From positions 62,001-126,000 of the forward strand of contig NZ_JAIUJS010000004.1 of the NCBI RefSeq assembly GCF_020166345.1: a stretch of DNA of 64,000 bases. Reading direction: 5' to 3'. Shown piece after piece: positions 27,617 to 35,781 of the stretch. How positions within the stretch are numbered: position 1 is the stretch's first letter; each line of letters starts with the position of its first letter. A model generated the notes under the pieces. The model saw only the letters and a program-made list of their open reading frames with translations. It was not told where the DNA came from and searched no databases. A program made the translations under genes and the position numbers. Origin of the DNA: Winogradskyella vincentii (GTDB lineage Bacteria > Bacteroidota > Bacteroidia > Flavobacteriales > Flavobacteriaceae).

Positions 27617-27741
27617 GACACAATTATTGACAATTCGGTCCTATTTAATTCAATCTAAAGAACCTACGTTATAAATTTGAACTATCAATCAATCAAAAAA
27701 CGATTTTAACTAAATCAATTTTCAATCAAAAAAAAGAAATC

Positions 27742-28470
27742 ATGAGCACACTAGTAAGAATTATTATTACAAGCATCATTAGTTTATTAATGGTATCCTG
27801 TATCATGGACACAAACTTCGGCATAGGAGTCGATGGGAATGGTAAAGTTATCAGTTCAGATAGAAATATCTCAGATGACTTTAAAAGTATTAAGGTTAGT
27901 CAAGGATTAGACCTTTATATAACACAGGGTAATTCTGTAGACCTAACAGTTGAAGCAGATGAAAATCTGCATGAACTTATAATGACAGAAGTAGAAAACA
28001 ATGTTTTAAAAATTTACACCACTGAAAATATCAGACGTGCATCCTCTAGAAAAATATTACTTGGAATCACAGATCTTGAAGCTATAAAAGCAACTAGTGG
28101 TAGTGAAGTTAGATCTACAAATGTGATTGAAGTTGATGAACTAGAATTAAATTCTACCAGTGGTAGTGATATAAGATTAGATGTCAAAACAGAATCCTTA
28201 AACTGTCATTCTACAAGCGGTAGCGACATTAGACTTAGTGGCACAACCAACGTTCTGATAGCAGAAGCTACAAGCGGAAGTGATATCAGAGCATCTAACC
28301 TTAGAGCAGTAAAAACTAGAGTTAAGGCAACTAGTGGCGCAGACATCTCTGTTAATACTACTAAAGAATTAACAGCCAGAGCCACAAGTGGTGCAGATAT
28401 TAGGTATTCTGGCAATCCAGAGAAAGTCGATAAATCTGATAGTTCATCAGGTAGTGTAATCAAAGAATAA
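27742..28470 (+). CDS. DUF2807 lipoprotein with TSGSD beta-helix repeats
   Basis: A 242-residue lipoprotein (lipobox ending Cys20, LMVSC) with a DUF2807 (head-GIN) domain. The C-terminal half has six copies of a short repeat, (A/S)TSG(S/A)(D/E)(I/V)R/S, spaced 18-21 residues apart. This fits one copy per turn of a right-handed beta-helix. The protein should be anchored in the outer envelope. It follows the PspC gene with a 125-base leader rich in ATCAATCAA motifs. Function unknown. Confidence 0.85.
   Translation: MSTLVRIIITSIISLLMVSCIMDTNFGIGVDGNGKVISSDRNISDDFKSIKVSQGLDLYITQGNSVDLTVEADENLHELIMTEVENNVLKIYTTENIRRASSRKILLGITDLEAIKATSGSEVRSTNVIEVDELELNSTSGSDIRLDVKTESLNCHSTSGSDIRLSGTTNVLIAEATSGSDIRASNLRAVKTRVKATSGADISVNTTKELTARATSGADIRYSGNPEKVDKSDSSSGSVIKE
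28088..28410 (+). repeat. In-gene TSGSD coding repeats (six units of about 57 bp)
   Basis: Six imperfect direct repeats inside the DUF2807 gene each encode the core TSGSDIR or a close variant (TSGSEVR, TSGADIS, TSGADIR). Periods are 21, 19, 19, 20 and 18 codons. The nucleotide cores are similar (ACAAGCGGTAGTGAYATYAG-like) but use different synonymous codons, so the array is old rather than a fresh expansion. Confidence 0.8.
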
Positions 28471-28540
28471 ATCAATCAATTAAAGTGTTATAGTTTAATT
28501 ACTTTAAACACTTAAGTATTTTACAACCAATCAGTTAAAG

Positions 28541-28579
28541 ACCATTTCAAACTCAATAATAGAGTTTGGGATGGTTTTT
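28541..28579 (+). terminator. Terminator between the two DUF2807 genes
   Basis: ACCATTTCAAACTC pairs with GAGTTTGGGATGGT (two wobbles) around AATAATA, followed by a T-run. It separates the two paralogous genes into different transcripts. A TAnnTTTG-like element (TAACTTTG) at 28619-28626 could then serve the second gene. Confidence 0.8.
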
Positions 28580-28657
28580 GTATATATTTGTTAAACAGCT
28601 ATAAAAGTGACCAAAATTTAACTTTGGGTCTTAATAGTATATAATAATATAGATTAA

Positions 28658-29494
28658 ATGAAAAAACAACTACTAGTTTTTATGCTCATGATTGCGATTG
28701 TGCCTGGAGTATTTTCTCAATCAACTGAAAAAATAAAAGGTGATAGAAATGTCACCATTAAGCAGACTTTTATTGACGATTTTGAAACTTTAATTGTCAA
28801 TGGCGATTTTGCAATTGAAGTGGTGTACAACAGTAAACCTTCTGTAGAAATTGAAGCAGATGATAATTTACACGATGTTATACAGTTTTCAGTTGAAGAT
28901 GGTGCACTTTCATTTATACAAACAATGAGGATTACTTCAAAAAAGAAACTGAGTATTACTGTGAATTATGGTGATGCACTACAAAATATTGAAGTTAAAG
29001 GAGATGGAGAGATCAGGTCTTTAACCTCAATGGAACTTGGGGATGTTACGTTAAAAACATCAGATAATTCTAGAACATATTTAAATATAAATTCTAGATC
29101 TTTTGATTATAAAAGTTACGGCAAGTCAAAAACAAGATTAAACCTAACATCAGATTCTACAAAAGTTGAGTTAAGCGATACCAGTAAATTAGATGCATTA
29201 ATTAAGAGTAGGGTTGCAGATTTTGATCTATATCAACGCTCTGATGCTGCCATTGAAGGAGTTTCTGATAGTTCAGTAATCAGAGTCGATAACTCTTCAA
29301 ATTTTACTGGTGCAAAATTTAATGTTAAAAATGTTGAAGCTACTTTAGAGGACAATAGCGATATCACAATTTCTGTTGAAGAGAATATTACAATCGGTGC
29401 ATCAGGCAATAGTGAAATTTATTTATATGGAAATCCAGCAATAACAATAACTAAATTTGAAGGTACCTCTAAACTTCAAAAGAAAAAGCGATAA
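28658..29494 (+). CDS. DUF2807-domain exported protein
   Basis: A 278-residue paralogue of the preceding gene. It has a cleaved signal peptide (ending FSQ near residue 21) rather than a lipobox. The shared opening KGDRNVTIKQTFIDDFETL and IEADDNLHDVI matches the head-GIN domain, but the TSGSD motif is absent. Its later repeats read more like LTSDSTKVELSDTSKL. A periplasmic or surface beta-helix is likely. Function unknown. Confidence 0.82.
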   Translation: MKKQLLVFMLMIAIVPGVFSQSTEKIKGDRNVTIKQTFIDDFETLIVNGDFAIEVVYNSKPSVEIEADDNLHDVIQFSVEDGALSFIQTMRITSKKKLSITVNYGDALQNIEVKGDGEIRSLTSMELGDVTLKTSDNSRTYLNINSRSFDYKSYGKSKTRLNLTSDSTKVELSDTSKLDALIKSRVADFDLYQRSDAAIEGVSDSSVIRVDNSSNFTGAKFNVKNVEATLEDNSDITISVEENITIGASGNSEIYLYGNPAITITKFEGTSKLQKKKR

Positions 29495-29498
29495 ATTT

Positions 29499-30098
29499 TT
29501 ATTTTACCTTGTAATTAAGTTGAAAATCTATTTCAATAACTGGTGAAACTTTTATTACACCCAATAATTTTTTAGGTGGTTCTAGTTTAAAGTCATTAAT
29601 ATTTATTGACATTATACCTTGAATTCTAATTCTATCATCTGTATTGACTGTTACTGGTACCACAAAAGAGTTTTTAACGCCACAAATTTCAACATCTAAA
29701 TCAGCTTCCACACACTCATTCAAATTACTGGGTTTTAATACCTTCTTTAATTTAAGTTTTATATCAGGGTAACGATCCGTATTTAATAATCTATGAAAAT
29801 CCTTATTAATCATTCTTCCTCCACAATTAAAATACTTATTGGGTATAACCAACTCAGTGTTATCAAATTCTAAGGCTATGTTTGACTCGGAGTAAGAAAC
29901 CAATAGTGAATCTGATAATGTGACCATATTCATTACACAATCGAATTCATTCACATTTGAGGTACCCTTTATTTTAATATAACTACCCTCATAAACCTGG
30001 ATGGTAGAATTAATTACTTCAGGTGTTTTGAAGGTACTAAAGGATAAAGCTATAAAAAGCAAAAATAAGTAATGGGTATATATGACTATCAGTCTCAT
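29499..30098 (-). CDS. YceI-like exported protein
   Basis: A 199-residue protein with a signal-like N-terminus. Its domain has YceI features: YIKIKGTSNVNEFDC (the usual GTSxxHDW position), FHRLLNTDRYPDIKLKLKKV, and GIMSININDFKLEPPKKLLGVIKVSPVIEIDF spread over the last 50 residues. YceI proteins are lipocalin-like and bind isoprenoids such as quinones in the periplasm. It is separated from the porin gene by a terminator, and it is the third member of the YceI-porin-YceI set. Confidence 0.78.
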   Translation of the reverse strand: MRLIVIYTHYLFLLFIALSFSTFKTPEVINSTIQVYEGSYIKIKGTSNVNEFDCVMNMVTLSDSLLVSYSESNIALEFDNTELVIPNKYFNCGGRMINKDFHRLLNTDRYPDIKLKLKKVLKPSNLNECVEADLDVEICGVKNSFVVPVTVNTDDRIRIQGIMSININDFKLEPPKKLLGVIKVSPVIEIDFQLNYKVK

Positions 30099-30100
30099 AA

Positions 30101-30136
30101 AAAAATATTAAGGCCTTCTAGGTAAAGAAGGCCTTA
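30101..30136 (-). terminator. Terminator after the porin gene
   Basis: Read on the minus strand, TAAGGCCTTC pairs with GAAGGCCTTA across an eight-base loop and runs into a T-tract (A-run at 30099-30105 on the top strand). It ends the YceI-porin transcript before the second YceI gene, perhaps only partly. Confidence 0.82.
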
Positions 30137-30151
30137 GGTTAAATTGAATTT

Positions 30152-31483
30152 TTAGAAGCTAATGACGGCTTCAAACATTAAGCCATTGAATTTACCTTCA
30201 TAGAAAACATTATCTGATGGATAGCCATCATAGCTTTGATTAACATACTCAAGTTTTGCAAGAACATTTTTAGTCAAGAAATAACCAGCTGACAATTGGA
30301 ATCTATCTATATCTGCATCACCAAATGATTGTTCTGAACTTACTGTATTATAACGACCACCGATGTAAAAGTCTTCAGTAGATCCAAAGCGATAGATTAC
30401 TTCACCAGCTAACTGTGTTGTACTACGGTTATCAGATTCTGAAGCAGCTCTGCCATTTGCAAATTCTAGAGTACCAAAGAATTCCAAGCCACCATACTTC
30501 ACGAATGGGTTAAACATAATAGCAGTAATTCTATTTCTGTAACTAGGATCAAAACGTCCTGTTCTAAATGTATTAGTAGCTGTAGTATTTTGTAGAGACT
30601 GTGTTCTCCAATCAAAATATTGTTCTGGTGATAAAACAGAATAATATCTAGAACCTGCTCTATCTGCCGTATAAAGATAGTTGCTTGCTACGTATCCTGT
30701 AGTGTATAAAGACCCTGTTAATCTGAATCTGAAATCTTCGGTGAATTGTTTGTCATACCCTAATTTTGCAAGAAATGCTGCGCCACCTGTTTTACCATTA
30801 GCACCTTCTAGAACATTTTGATTTAACTTACCGTTAGAGAATCCAATCATACCTATAAATCCATTTCTTTGATAATAAACTTCAGCCCCAACCTCCGTTG
30901 TAAAAGCATCCATAATCAAGTTACCGACAAATGGGTTGTAAATAGCCTGCGCATTGTCACTTCTTCTAAAATGTGCATCACCATAGTTGTTTTCCATATG
31001 TCCTATTTTAACAGTAGTATACTTCATAAGGTTACTTAATACACCTTCACTAATGAAATCTAGGTTATCTATTTGAAGATAGCCACCTTTTACATAAGGT
31101 TCTGGGTGGTGACGAGAAGATAGATAGGTTCTTAAGTGCATTCTTAAACCTTTAGCCAAAGCTACATCTATGTCTAAGTTGGCTGTAGCCAAGTTAAAGT
31201 TATAACCTATTTCTTGTAATGTGTTCGTTGTTGTTTGATCAGCTAGTGCTACACCATTTTCATGGTCTATGGCTTGAAATTGCAATGTAGATTGTCCACC
31301 TACTCTTACTTTTACACCGTCAAAAGTTGATACTGAGTCTTTTGGTGCTTCAAAGACATTAATCCCTCTTTTATCAGGTTGTCGATAATTGTCTAAATTC
31401 CTTTTGCTATTTGTTTGTGCTAACATACTAAACCCGAAGAATAGCATGAAAATAATTGCGGTTAATTTGAGATTTGATTTCAT
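30152..31483 (-). CDS. Outer-membrane porin-like beta-barrel protein
   Basis: A 443-residue protein with a signal peptide (ending LAQ near residue 23), many amphipathic beta strands and a C-terminal aromatic residue (FEAVISF), all typical of an outer-membrane barrel. A VGGQSTLQFQAIDHEN-type first strand and a KIGHMENNYGDAHFRRSDNAQ loop follow the layout of OprO/P-like porins. The solute is unknown. It lies 44 bases behind the YceI gene and probably shares its transcript and Crp/Fnr-like control site. Confidence 0.75.
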   Translation of the reverse strand: MKSNLKLTAIIFMLFFGFSMLAQTNSKRNLDNYRQPDKRGINVFEAPKDSVSTFDGVKVRVGGQSTLQFQAIDHENGVALADQTTTNTLQEIGYNFNLATANLDIDVALAKGLRMHLRTYLSSRHHPEPYVKGGYLQIDNLDFISEGVLSNLMKYTTVKIGHMENNYGDAHFRRSDNAQAIYNPFVGNLIMDAFTTEVGAEVYYQRNGFIGMIGFSNGKLNQNVLEGANGKTGGAAFLAKLGYDKQFTEDFRFRLTGSLYTTGYVASNYLYTADRAGSRYYSVLSPEQYFDWRTQSLQNTTATNTFRTGRFDPSYRNRITAIMFNPFVKYGGLEFFGTLEFANGRAASESDNRSTTQLAGEVIYRFGSTEDFYIGGRYNTVSSEQSFGDADIDRFQLSAGYFLTKNVLAKLEYVNQSYDGYPSDNVFYEGKFNGLMFEAVISF

Positions 31484-31527
31484 AATTTAAACTTATTTAA
31501 GTTAATATTTTTCTAGTTAGTTTGACA

Positions 31528-32112
31528 TTAGAATTTAAAAACAGAATTAAAAACAATTCTTATTTTATTACCTGTTTTTATAGTACCTAAAAGTGCCTTT
31601 GGAGGCTCAATATCAAAATCAGTCATCAAAATACTTTTCTCACCTTCAACTAAAATCTTATTATTATCAATTTTAAGTCTTAACTCAACAGGAATTTGTT
31701 TTTCAACTCCAGAAACCCTAAGCTTTCCGACAATAAATAATTTATATTCATGCTGTGACAGCTTTTGAGAATTGCTAATTGACAAAAGTTTAAAGTCAAT
31801 AGTTTTAAATTTGTCTGTTTTTAAAGCTTTGTATGTGTTCTTATCCATCCCTCTTTTGCCACTTTTAAGACTTTCAGCCCGCACGGTAAAGGAAAGGTTT
31901 TTGATATCTGCACTATTAATATCATTAAAAGTAATAGTTCCAGATTGGTTTTGAGCATCTACATGCCAGTCATGCAATGACGAAGTGCCATGAACTTCTA
32001 AAATAGAAGTATCATTGTTAAGTATATATGTTTGGCAGTCTAATGATAGGCTGTATAAGAGATGTACAAAAAAGATAAGTGAAAATGGGCTTTTAAATTT
32101 AATTGATGTCAT
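31528..32112 (-). CDS. YceI-family exported protein
   Basis: A 194-residue YceI protein with an N-terminal signal. Family landmarks include LEVHGTSSLHDWHVDA, LKSGKRGMDKNTYKALKTDKF split over residues 85-105, and a closing MTDFDIEPPKALLGTIKTG. YceI proteins bind isoprenoid lipids such as quinones in the periplasm; the physiological role here is unknown. It is the first gene of a transcript with the porin. A palindrome at 32165-32180 with a matching AACCTTTG element suggests Crp/Fnr-type activation. Confidence 0.85.
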   Translation of the reverse strand: MTSIKFKSPFSLIFFVHLLYSLSLDCQTYILNNDTSILEVHGTSSLHDWHVDAQNQSGTITFNDINSADIKNLSFTVRAESLKSGKRGMDKNTYKALKTDKFKTIDFKLLSISNSQKLSQHEYKLFIVGKLRVSGVEKQIPVELRLKIDNNKILVEGEKSILMTDFDIEPPKALLGTIKTGNKIRIVFNSVFKF

Positions 32113-32164
32113 CGTATCTCTCGATTTTATGTATACAAAGGTTTACATAAATTCTTTCAAATAT

Positions 32165-32180
32165 TATGATATTTATCATA
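32165..32180 (-). promoter_or_regulatory. Crp/Fnr-type palindrome upstream of the YceI-porin genes
   Basis: TATGATATTTATCATA is a perfect palindrome with the core TGA-N6-TCA of Crp/Fnr-family sites. On the minus strand an AACCTTTG element (32143-32136; 5 of 6 TAnnTTTG positions) starts 29.5 bp from its centre. That is the same distance as at hypA and hoxF1. It would put the site near -41.5 and leave a leader of about 19 bases before the ATG. Confidence 0.6.
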
Positions 32181-32237
32181 TCTCAATTAAATAATAAGAA
32201 TTCAATAAAATAAAACACGTATATCTAATTATTATTC

Positions 32238-32270
32238 AAAAAAAAAGGCCGAAGTAAAAACTACGGCCTT
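32238..32270 (-). terminator. Terminator after trxB
   Basis: On the minus strand AAGGCCG pairs with CGGCCTT across a 12-base loop and is followed by a long T-tract (top-strand A-run 32238-32246). It lies 21 bases after the trxB stop. Confidence 0.85.
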
Positions 32271-32290
32271 CAAAGTATAGAGTAATTTAT

Positions 32291-33274
32291 TTAATTATAC
32301 GTCGATGTAGAAATTTCAAAATCTGCTTCTTTTGCTGCCAAGTAGCGTTCTGCATCTAATGCAGCCATGCAACCCGTACCTGCAGCGGTTACAGCCTGTC
32401 TATAAACATGGTCCGCAGCATCACCACTAACAAATACACCTTCTACATTTGTTTTACTAGTACCAGGCACTGCGTTTATTATATAACCTGTTTCATCTAA
32501 GTCTAAATATTCTTTGAAAATATCTGTATTTGGTTTGTGACCGATCGCAACAAAAAATCCAGTCGCAGGAATATCAAAAACTTCACCTGAAACTTTATTC
32601 TTAGCTCTTACTCCTGTAACAACCTGTCCATCACCTAAAACTTCAACAGTTTCAGTATTCAATAAAATTTCAATATTCTCTGTATTTCTAACACGTGCTT
32701 CCATTATTTTAGAAGCTCTAAATTCATCTCGTCTAACAAGCATTGTCACCTTTTTACAAAGATTCGATAGATAATGTGCTTCCTCACAAGCTGAATCTCC
32801 TGCCCCAACAATGACAACCTCTTGGTTTCTATAAAAGAATCCGTCACAAACAGCACAAGCAGAAACACCACCACCCAATTGAAGATATTTCTGTTCAGAA
32901 GGTAATCCTAAGTATTTTGCAGATGCACCAGTAGATATAATTATTGTAGATGCGTGGATTTCTTTTTCATCATTTACCCAAACCTTGTGTACATCGCCAG
33001 AAAAATCAACTTTTGTTATCCAACCATTACGTACATCTGTCCCAAATCGTTCAGCTTGCTTTTGAAGTTGAATCATCATTTCAGGACCTGTTATCCCATC
33101 TGGATAACCTGGAAAATTCTCCACATCGTTTGTTGTCGTTAATTGTCCACCAGGTTGCTCTCCTTGATATAAAACAGGCTCCATATTTGCTCTAGATGCG
33201 TAAATGGCAGCTGTGTAACCTGCAGGTCCAGAACCTATGATTAGGCATTTAACTTTTTCTATCGTATCAGACAT
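32291..33274 (-). CDS. trxB: Thioredoxin-disulfide reductase
   Basis: A 327-residue flavoprotein. I chose the ATG at 33272-33274 (MSDTIEKVKCL), which gives the usual length; an upstream start would add nine residues. FAD-binding GSGPAGYTAAIYASRA is at the N-terminus, the redox-active CAVC is in the middle, and a second Rossmann motif GAGDSACEEA binds NADPH. The C-terminal GVFVSGDAAD closes the FAD site. It reduces thioredoxin with NADPH in the cytosol. It is monocistronic, with a strong terminator downstream. Confidence 0.95.
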   Translation of the reverse strand: MSDTIEKVKCLIIGSGPAGYTAAIYASRANMEPVLYQGEQPGGQLTTTNDVENFPGYPDGITGPEMMIQLQKQAERFGTDVRNGWITKVDFSGDVHKVWVNDEKEIHASTIIISTGASAKYLGLPSEQKYLQLGGGVSACAVCDGFFYRNQEVVIVGAGDSACEEAHYLSNLCKKVTMLVRRDEFRASKIMEARVRNTENIEILLNTETVEVLGDGQVVTGVRAKNKVSGEVFDIPATGFFVAIGHKPNTDIFKEYLDLDETGYIINAVPGTSKTNVEGVFVSGDAADHVYRQAVTAAGTGCMAALDAERYLAAKEADFEISTSTYN

Positions 33275-33391
33275 ATATTCGTTTATTTTACTGTTTAGCA
33301 AAAGTAGGATTTTTGTCTAAATCCTTACATAGAAGTTATTAACACTACCTATGACATTATAAAATTGAAAAATACTACATAATTCTGCGTT

Positions 33392-33399
33392 TATTTTTG
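33392..33399 (+). promoter_or_regulatory. Putative Bacteroidota -7 promoter element
   Basis: TATTTTTG matches TAnnTTTG at every position and lies 38 bases before the lipoprotein ATG. A TTG at 33365-33367 could be the -33 part, though the spacing is a few bases longer than usual. Confidence 0.4.
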
Positions 33400-33436
33400 T
33401 AATTTATAAGGGTTTAACAGCTAAATCATCAGGATT

Positions 33437-33916
33437 ATGAAAATTAAGTTTATCATTATTTGCCTCCTTTTTGTGTTTATATCTTCATGCAAGGATAATG
33501 CAGAAATTACTTCAGATACCATAGAAAATGCAGAAGCTATGGTTACCAAAAAAAACGGACTTAAAGGTGCTTGGGAGTTAAAAGGGTTTTATAACTATCA
33601 AGATAATGTTGTTGTAGATTCATTCGAAAACAATACTCTATCGAGACAGATTAAAATGTACACTGACACGAAAGTAATGTGGTGCAAACTGCTAAAAACG
33701 GATTCAATTGAATTTTTTGGATATGGTTCTTACACCTATGATGATGGTGTCCTTACTGAAGTTCTAGAATTTGGATCAGCTTTTATGAATGAGGTAATTG
33801 AAGAGCAACAAGAATTTGTATTTCAATTTGAGTTAGGGCCAGATCGCTTTGAGCAGATTGAAATTGACGAGGATGGTAATCGCATTTACTCTGAAAATTA
33901 TGTCAGGATAGAATAA
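33437..33916 (+). CDS. Hypothetical lipoprotein
   Basis: A 159-residue lipoprotein (lipobox ending Cys18, FISSC). The mature part has a GLKGAWELKGFYNY segment like the start of a lipocalin-type or DUF4488-like barrel (aromatic strands after a GxW), but this is only suggestive. A perfect TATTTTTG (-7-like) lies at 33392-33399, 38 bases before the ATG. It marks the left border of the hydrogenase island. Confidence 0.65.
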   Translation: MKIKFIIICLLFVFISSCKDNAEITSDTIENAEAMVTKKNGLKGAWELKGFYNYQDNVVVDSFENNTLSRQIKMYTDTKVMWCKLLKTDSIEFFGYGSYTYDDGVLTEVLEFGSAFMNEVIEEQQEFVFQFELGPDRFEQIEIDEDGNRIYSENYVRIE

Positions 33917-33928
33917 AACCGGTTTGAA

Positions 33929-33944
33929 TATGACTTCTATCATA
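33929..33944 (+). promoter_or_regulatory. Crp/Fnr-type palindrome upstream of the nickel-type transporter
   Basis: TATGA-CTTCTA-TCATA has perfect five-base arms and the TGA-N6-TCA core. At the 29.5-bp distance used elsewhere only a weak CAATTTAG match (4 of 6) is found. The promoter geometry is therefore less certain here than at hypA or hoxF1. The gene starts 103 bases downstream. Confidence 0.5.
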
Positions 33945-34046
33945 AATTATTAGAATAAAATTTGGCAATTTAGCCTTCATCGAAGACATAATTTTTAATA
34001 CGGAATATCTAAAAAATAGTTATTCTAAGTTACGCCAAATTAACCC

Positions 34047-34757
34047 ATGATTGCTAATTTTTCTTTAATTGCTGGCTTACTTGCATCAGCTCTACATGTT
34101 ATAACTGGTCCTGACCATTTAGCAGCAGTAACTCCTTTTGTAATAGAAACTAAAAAGAAAGCTTGGAAAATAGGCCTTGCTTGGAGTATAGGCCATATTG
34201 CAGGTATGGCTGCTATCGGTGTGCTGTTTATATTATTTAGAAACCTTATCCCAGTGGAGAAGATATCAAATTACAGTGAACAACTTGTAGGTGTCGTACT
34301 TGTTGGAATTGGTATTTGGTCAATTTATATGATTTTCAAGAATAATAGTAACGCAAGACATAAACATTTACATGTACATAGTAACAATCAGCCTTTAATA
34401 CACAGTCACAAACATGTGCATAGTAACGAGAATAATCATGAGCACAGTCATTCTAAAAACTTGAAACAAAGTTATCTGGCATCATTCTCAATCGGTTTTC
34501 TACACGGCTTGGCAGGTGTAGCTCATTTTCTTTTGTTCTTACCAGTATTAGGATTTGATAAGCAAATAGATTCCATTCTGTATGTCATAGGCTCTTGTAT
34601 CGGAATAATTATTGCCATGACCACATTTGCTTTTGTTATTGGGAAAATTGTAGCAATCTCTAAAAATGAGCACAATCCTATTTTTTTTAAGGGTATTCGA
34701 TTAGCTACTGGCCTATTTGCAATAATAATAGGAGTATATTGGATTACAAACTTTTAG
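34047..34757 (+). CDS. Probable nickel transporter (UreH/NicO-like, His-rich loop)
   Basis: A 236-residue membrane protein with about six helices. The first helix carries HVITGPDHLAAV, the H-x5-D-H type metal-transport motif of the UreH/NiCoT/RcnA superfamily. A second His-containing helix, IGFLHGLAGVAHFLLF, follows the cytosolic loop. That loop (about residues 107-146) holds some 14 histidines, apt for binding Ni2+. Placed next to hyp genes and sharing a Crp/Fnr-like site, it most likely supplies nickel to the hydrogenase. Import versus export cannot be read from sequence. Its stop overlaps the convergent hypE stop by four bases. Confidence 0.82.
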   Translation: MIANFSLIAGLLASALHVITGPDHLAAVTPFVIETKKKAWKIGLAWSIGHIAGMAAIGVLFILFRNLIPVEKISNYSEQLVGVVLVGIGIWSIYMIFKNNSNARHKHLHVHSNNQPLIHSHKHVHSNENNHEHSHSKNLKQSYLASFSIGFLHGLAGVAHFLLFLPVLGFDKQIDSILYVIGSCIGIIIAMTTFAFVIGKIVAISKNEHNPIFFKGIRLATGLFAIIIGVYWITNF

Positions 34758-35779
34758 CAGATTCGCGGTAAATGTTCTCCTATTAAAGGTGTTACGATGC
34801 GTTTTCCTCCAATGCCACTCTGCATTACAACTTTACCTCTGTGATCATTTGTTATTTGACCAATACATATAGCATTTAACCCCTTTGAATCCTTTTTCAT
34901 GAGATCTATTACTTCAGTCTCTACATCCTTATCTATAATCGCCACAAAAACACCTTCATTAGCCACATATAATGGATCTAAACCTAAAATCTCACACGCA
35001 GCTGCTACTTGCCTCTCTAATGGTATTTTGTTTTCATGAATTAAAATTCCATTGTTAGTATCTGTAGCTATTTCGGACAAAGTACTAGCCAGTCCTCCTC
35101 TCGTTGGATCCCTGAGCAACTTAATCTTATTCCCAAAATTGTTTAAAAGGCTTTCTATAATAAAGTTAAGATTTGTCGTATCACTTTCAATAGTAGATTC
35201 AAATTCTAAACCTTCACGTTGCGACATAATCGCCATACCATGTTGTGCAATATATCCACTAACAATAATTTTATCACCTTCTTTAATTCGATCAGAAGAA
35301 ATTTCAGCCTTAGGGTGTACTTCACCAAATCCTGTTGTATTAATAAATATCTTATCACCCTTACCACGTTCAACAACTTTAGTATCACCTGTTATGATTT
35401 TTACTCCGCACTTATCCGATGTAACTTTTATAGTTTCAACAATTTCAATAAACTCATTTGCCCCTAACCCTTCCTCAACTATGAATGCCAAGGATAAATA
35501 TTTTGGTATTGCACCACACATAGCTACATCATTCACAGTACCATTAACGGCCAATTCACCAATATTACCACCTTTGAAAAATATAGGTGATACCACGAAA
35601 CTATCAGTAGAAATTGCCACTTCTCCTTTTATCTTAACAATAGAACCATCGTGCTTTTGATTCAGATAAGGATTATCAAATGTTTTAAAAATAATCCCAT
35701 CAAGCAGTTCCCTCGTCATAATGCCACCACTACCATGTCCTAAATTTATTTTGTCAAATTTATATTGTTTTTTATCCAT
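34754..35779 (-). CDS. hypE: Hydrogenase maturation protein HypE
   Basis: A 341-residue HypE. It dehydrates the carbamoyl group that HypF places on its C-terminal cysteine, giving a thiocyanate, and donates the cyanide ligand of the NiFe site. The essential C-terminal PRIC is present (Cys341 is the last residue). The PurM-like ATP site shows GHGSGGIMTRELLDG, STDSFVVSPIFF and LRDPTRGGLASTLSEIA. It is the last gene of hypF-hypD-hypE, two bases behind hypD. Cytosolic; works with HypF and the HypC-HypD complex. Confidence 0.97.
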   Translation of the reverse strand: MDKKQYKFDKINLGHGSGGIMTRELLDGIIFKTFDNPYLNQKHDGSIVKIKGEVAISTDSFVVSPIFFKGGNIGELAVNGTVNDVAMCGAIPKYLSLAFIVEEGLGANEFIEIVETIKVTSDKCGVKIITGDTKVVERGKGDKIFINTTGFGEVHPKAEISSDRIKEGDKIIVSGYIAQHGMAIMSQREGLEFESTIESDTTNLNFIIESLLNNFGNKIKLLRDPTRGGLASTLSEIATDTNNGILIHENKIPLERQVAAACEILGLDPLYVANEGVFVAIIDKDVETEVIDLMKKDSKGLNAICIGQITNDHRGKVVMQSGIGGKRIVTPLIGEHLPRIC

Positions 35780-35781
35780 TC

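Noticed and set aside
35052..35660. Open frame of 202 codons on the + strand
   Set aside because: It lies entirely antisense to hypE, whose motifs are full length and unmistakable; low-complexity composition and no domain.
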